A stretch of DNA of 64,000 nucleotides, taken from assembly GCF_030268885.1 (NCBI RefSeq), contig NZ_BSSA01000025.1:62001-126000 (forward strand), given 5' to 3'. Every line of letters starts with the position of its first letter. Position 1 is the first letter of the stretch. This DNA comes from Kitasatospora phosalacinea (GTDB lineage Bacteria > Actinomycetota > Actinomycetes > Streptomycetales > Streptomycetaceae). Below, piece after piece: positions 62,089 through 64,000 of this stretch. The notes below the pieces were generated by a model. It was not told where the DNA came from. It saw nothing but the letters and a program-made list of their open reading frames with translations, and made no database searches. A program made the position numbers and the translations under genes.

Positions 62089-63324
62089 TTGTCCCGTCCC
62101 CGCCCCACTCGGCGAACCCTGACCGCCACCGCCGCGTTCGTCGCCGCTGCGAGCGCCCTGGCCGTCCCCGCCGCGCACTCCACCGACAGCCGCCCCACCG
62201 CGTCCCGAGACCGGATCGCCGCGGCGACCACCATCACCGAGAACCGGCTGCCGTTCACCACCCGGTTCGAGGGCGACTTCCACGGCGGCATCACCCACAT
62301 CGGCAACACCCTGATGACCTGCGACGAGACCCAGCCGCCGGTCGACCCCGCACAGGCCCCCTGCGAGCAGGCCCGCAACGGCGACGGGCCCCGCCCGATC
62401 AACAACAACTTCCCGATGAAGTACATCAACATCGACGGCCCCGGCCACATCGGTCCGCTCGGCGACCCGATCTACTCCTCCAGCTCCGCCGACCTGCAGA
62501 TCCCCGAGGACGCCACCGTCAAGTTCGCCCGCCTCTACTGGGGCGGCACCCGCGGCATCGGCGACACCGTCCTGCCCGAGAGCCAGATCGACGAGATCTA
62601 CTTCAAGTTCCCCGGCGACGTCCAGTACACCAACATCGCCAACCAGCAGCCCTCCATCGGCTACATCACCACCAACGAGGAGAGCAGCTACCAGGCCTCC
62701 GCCGACATCACCGAGCAGGTCCGCAACCACGGCTCCGGCACCTACGAGGCCGCCGACATGGACTCCGTCGTCAAGGCGCACAGCTGGGGCGGCTGGACGG
62801 TCGTCGTCGCCTACGAGCGCGCCTGCGAACCCCTGCGCCACCTGCACGTCTGGGACGGATTCCAGCCCGAGCTCCCCAACAGCCCCGCCCTCACCGGCAC
62901 CCTGAGCGGCATCAAGACCCCCGCCACCGGCCCCGTCACCGGCCACCTCGGCTGGGTCGTCTACGACGGCGACCACAAGTGGACCGGCGACACCATGGAC
63001 ATGAAGTCCACCAACGGCCCGCTCACCCGCTTCAGCGACGCCCTCCACCCCGCCGACGACGCCTTCACCTCCAACCTCGACAACGCCGACCCGGCCCAGC
63101 GCTTCCCGCGCAACCCCGCCTACCCCAACACCTTCGGCTACGACGCCAACCGCTGGGACGTCTCCCCGTACCTGCGCAACGGCGACACCGACATCAGCGT
63201 CACCGTCAACACCCAGGGCGACGGCTACAACCTCGGCGTCTTCTACGCGGACGTCGACATCGACCCGGCCACCCTGCGCACCGCCAAGGCGCAGCCCCGC
63301 TCCGCCTGGAGCGGCCAGCAGTAA
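62089..63324 (+). CDS. Secreted DUF3344 domain protein
   Basis: A 411-aa protein with a Sec signal (RRTLTATAAFVAAASALAVPAAHS) and a DUF3344-type body: FTTRFEGDFHGGITHIGNTLMTCDET, KFARLYWGGTRG, SADITEQVRNHGSGTYEAADMDSVVKAHSWGGWTVVVAYERACEPLRHLHVWDGF and PYLRNGDTDISVTVNTQGDGYNLGVFYADVDI. DUF3344 is found in secreted actinobacterial proteins, often repeated or with cell-wall anchors; here it ends without one. The start is TTG at 62089, with GGAG 9 nt upstream. The complex hairpin upstream may control it. Confidence 0.8.
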   Translation: MSRPRPTRRTLTATAAFVAAASALAVPAAHSTDSRPTASRDRIAAATTITENRLPFTTRFEGDFHGGITHIGNTLMTCDETQPPVDPAQAPCEQARNGDGPRPINNNFPMKYINIDGPGHIGPLGDPIYSSSSADLQIPEDATVKFARLYWGGTRGIGDTVLPESQIDEIYFKFPGDVQYTNIANQQPSIGYITTNEESSYQASADITEQVRNHGSGTYEAADMDSVVKAHSWGGWTVVVAYERACEPLRHLHVWDGFQPELPNSPALTGTLSGIKTPATGPVTGHLGWVVYDGDHKWTGDTMDMKSTNGPLTRFSDALHPADDAFTSNLDNADPAQRFPRNPAYPNTFGYDANRWDVSPYLRNGDTDISVTVNTQGDGYNLGVFYADVDIDPATLRTAKAQPRSAWSGQQ

Positions 63325-63340
63325 CCCGGCCCGCCCCGAC

Positions 63341-63375
63341 CGGCCCGCCGCAGGCAACCCGCCCGCGGCGGGCCG
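63341..63375. terminator. 11-bp-stem terminator
   Basis: CGGCCCGCCGC and GCGGCGGGCCG pair around a 13-nt loop, just after the DUF3344 gene. Confidence 0.7.
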
Positions 63376-63464
63376 TCGCCGTGCGCGGGAGGCGTCGCCG
63401 TTCACGGGGGTCCTTCCGACCCGTCGGGGTTTCGGCTGCTCGGGGGCCGGGGAACCGATGGCGG

Positions 63465-64000
63465 ATGGACGTGCTCGCTGTGGTGTTTGCGGTGCTCGGA
63501 GCCGCCTCCAACGCCGCCGGTACCGCCTTCCAGCGGAAGGCGGCCGCCCGGCTCGACCGGGGCGGAGGGCTGCGGTTCCTGCTGGTGCTGGCCCGCGACC
63601 CGGCGTGGGTCGCGGGCATCGCCGGGGTGGTCGGGGCGGCGCTGTTCCAGGCGCTGGCGCTCGCCTTCGGACCGCTCGCCCTGGTGCAGCCGGTGTTCGT
63701 CCTGGAACTGCCGTTCGCCCTGCTGATCGCCGCCCCGCTGCTGCACCGCCGGATGCCCGCCGCCGGATGGGCGGGCGTCGCGGCGGTGGTCGGCGGCCTC
63801 GCGCTGTTCCTCGGCTGCGCCGCCCCCTCCGGCGCCGAGGACCAGGCGCCGATGAGCCGCTGGGCCCCCGTCCTGACCGGCTGCCTCGGGGCGATGGCCC
63901 TGTGCGTCGCGGCCGCCCGCGACCGCCACCGCAGCCCGCTGTTCCGCGCCGCGGCCCTCGGCACCGCCGCCGCGATCGGCAACGCGCTCACCGCGGCCCT
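63465..64000 (+). CDS. DMT/EamA-like transporter (3' end outside window)
   Basis: The first 178 residues of a multi-pass membrane protein with five or six hydrophobic segments (VLAVVFAVLGAASNAAGTAFQRKAA, WVAGIAGVVGAALFQALALAF, LVQPVFVLELPFALLIAAPLL, WAGVAAVVGGLALFLGCAA, PVLTGCLGAMALCVAAA). AGTAFQRKAA and PLALVQP(V/L)-V-ELPFALL are typical of the small DMT/EamA group. Substrate unknown. ATG at 63465; no strong SD. The frame is open to the window end. Confidence 0.75.
   Translation, partial: MDVLAVVFAVLGAASNAAGTAFQRKAAARLDRGGGLRFLLVLARDPAWVAGIAGVVGAALFQALALAFGPLALVQPVFVLELPFALLIAAPLLHRRMPAAGWAGVAAVVGGLALFLGCAAPSGAEDQAPMSRWAPVLTGCLGAMALCVAAARDRHRSPLFRAAALGTAAAIGNALTAA

Overview
The window is very GC-rich actinobacterial chromosome: GTG/TTG starts are common, SD sequences are GGAGG-like and many genes are coupled through GTGA/ATGA overlaps. 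Product families (ANTAR/PP2C phosphatases, SigB/F/G sigma factor, DUF3040, DUF6328, F5/8-type C glucanases, a DUF6296-like protein) point to Streptomycetaceae, Streptomyces or Kitasatospora; the DUF6296-like gene leans slightly to Kitasatospora. I saw no rRNA, tRNA, CRISPR array, insertion sequence or phage gene. It looks like ordinary chromosome rather than a mobile island.

Layout. 0-8.7 kb: a truncated YtrA-type GntR regulator, a two-domain VOC protein, an MFS exporter-LLM-LLM flavin-oxidoreductase operon with a divergent MerR regulator and shared operator, a DUF1254 protein and a GH15 glucoamylase-like enzyme. 8.7-46.2 kb: a dense block of stress-type accessory genes (small disordered or membrane proteins, DUF427, HAD phosphatases, PfpI, hemerythrin, CDGSH, AI-2E family, DUF6328, SDR, SRPBCC, DUF2231-Rieske), two operons of possible metabolic novelty, and a signalling core at 34.6-43.1 kb: SigB-type sigma factor, STAS antagonist, HATPase kinase, a hybrid histidine kinase with five tandem HAMP-like units, and a PP2C phosphatase. 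46.2-64 kb: an MFS transporter, then a secreted beta-glucan-acting region (ET79-like protein, GH64-CBM6, GH16-ricin B, beta-helix GH55-like protein, F5/8C-GH16, DUF3344 protein), interrupted by an esterase, an unknown 580-aa protein, a GT2, and an acyl-CoA synthetase. It ends in a truncated EamA-like transporter.

Main observation. Between 8.7 and 46.2 kb I find 23 copies of one bipartite promoter, GnnT (14 of them GTTT)-N14-16-GGnnAGnCGC, upstream of nearly every transcription unit, often as divergent pairs. It resembles the published Streptomyces SigB consensus (GnnT-N14-16-GGGTAC/T), and the SigB-family gene with its partner-switching genes lies inside the block and carries the same promoter. 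In four genes the ATG lies exactly 9 nt after the -10 hexamer (10 nt in a fifth) with no usable SD, which predicts leaderless mRNAs.

Two operons under this promoter deserve attention: (i) DDAH-like hydrolase, haem-oxygenase-like diiron enzyme, flavin reductase and GCS2-type ligase, all translationally coupled and followed by an HemK2-like methyltransferase and a CDGSH protein, which looks like an undescribed small-molecule pathway; (ii) ThDP-dependent PoxB-like enzyme, small membrane protein, gluconate-dehydrogenase-subunit-3/GMC fusion and enolase-superfamily enzyme.
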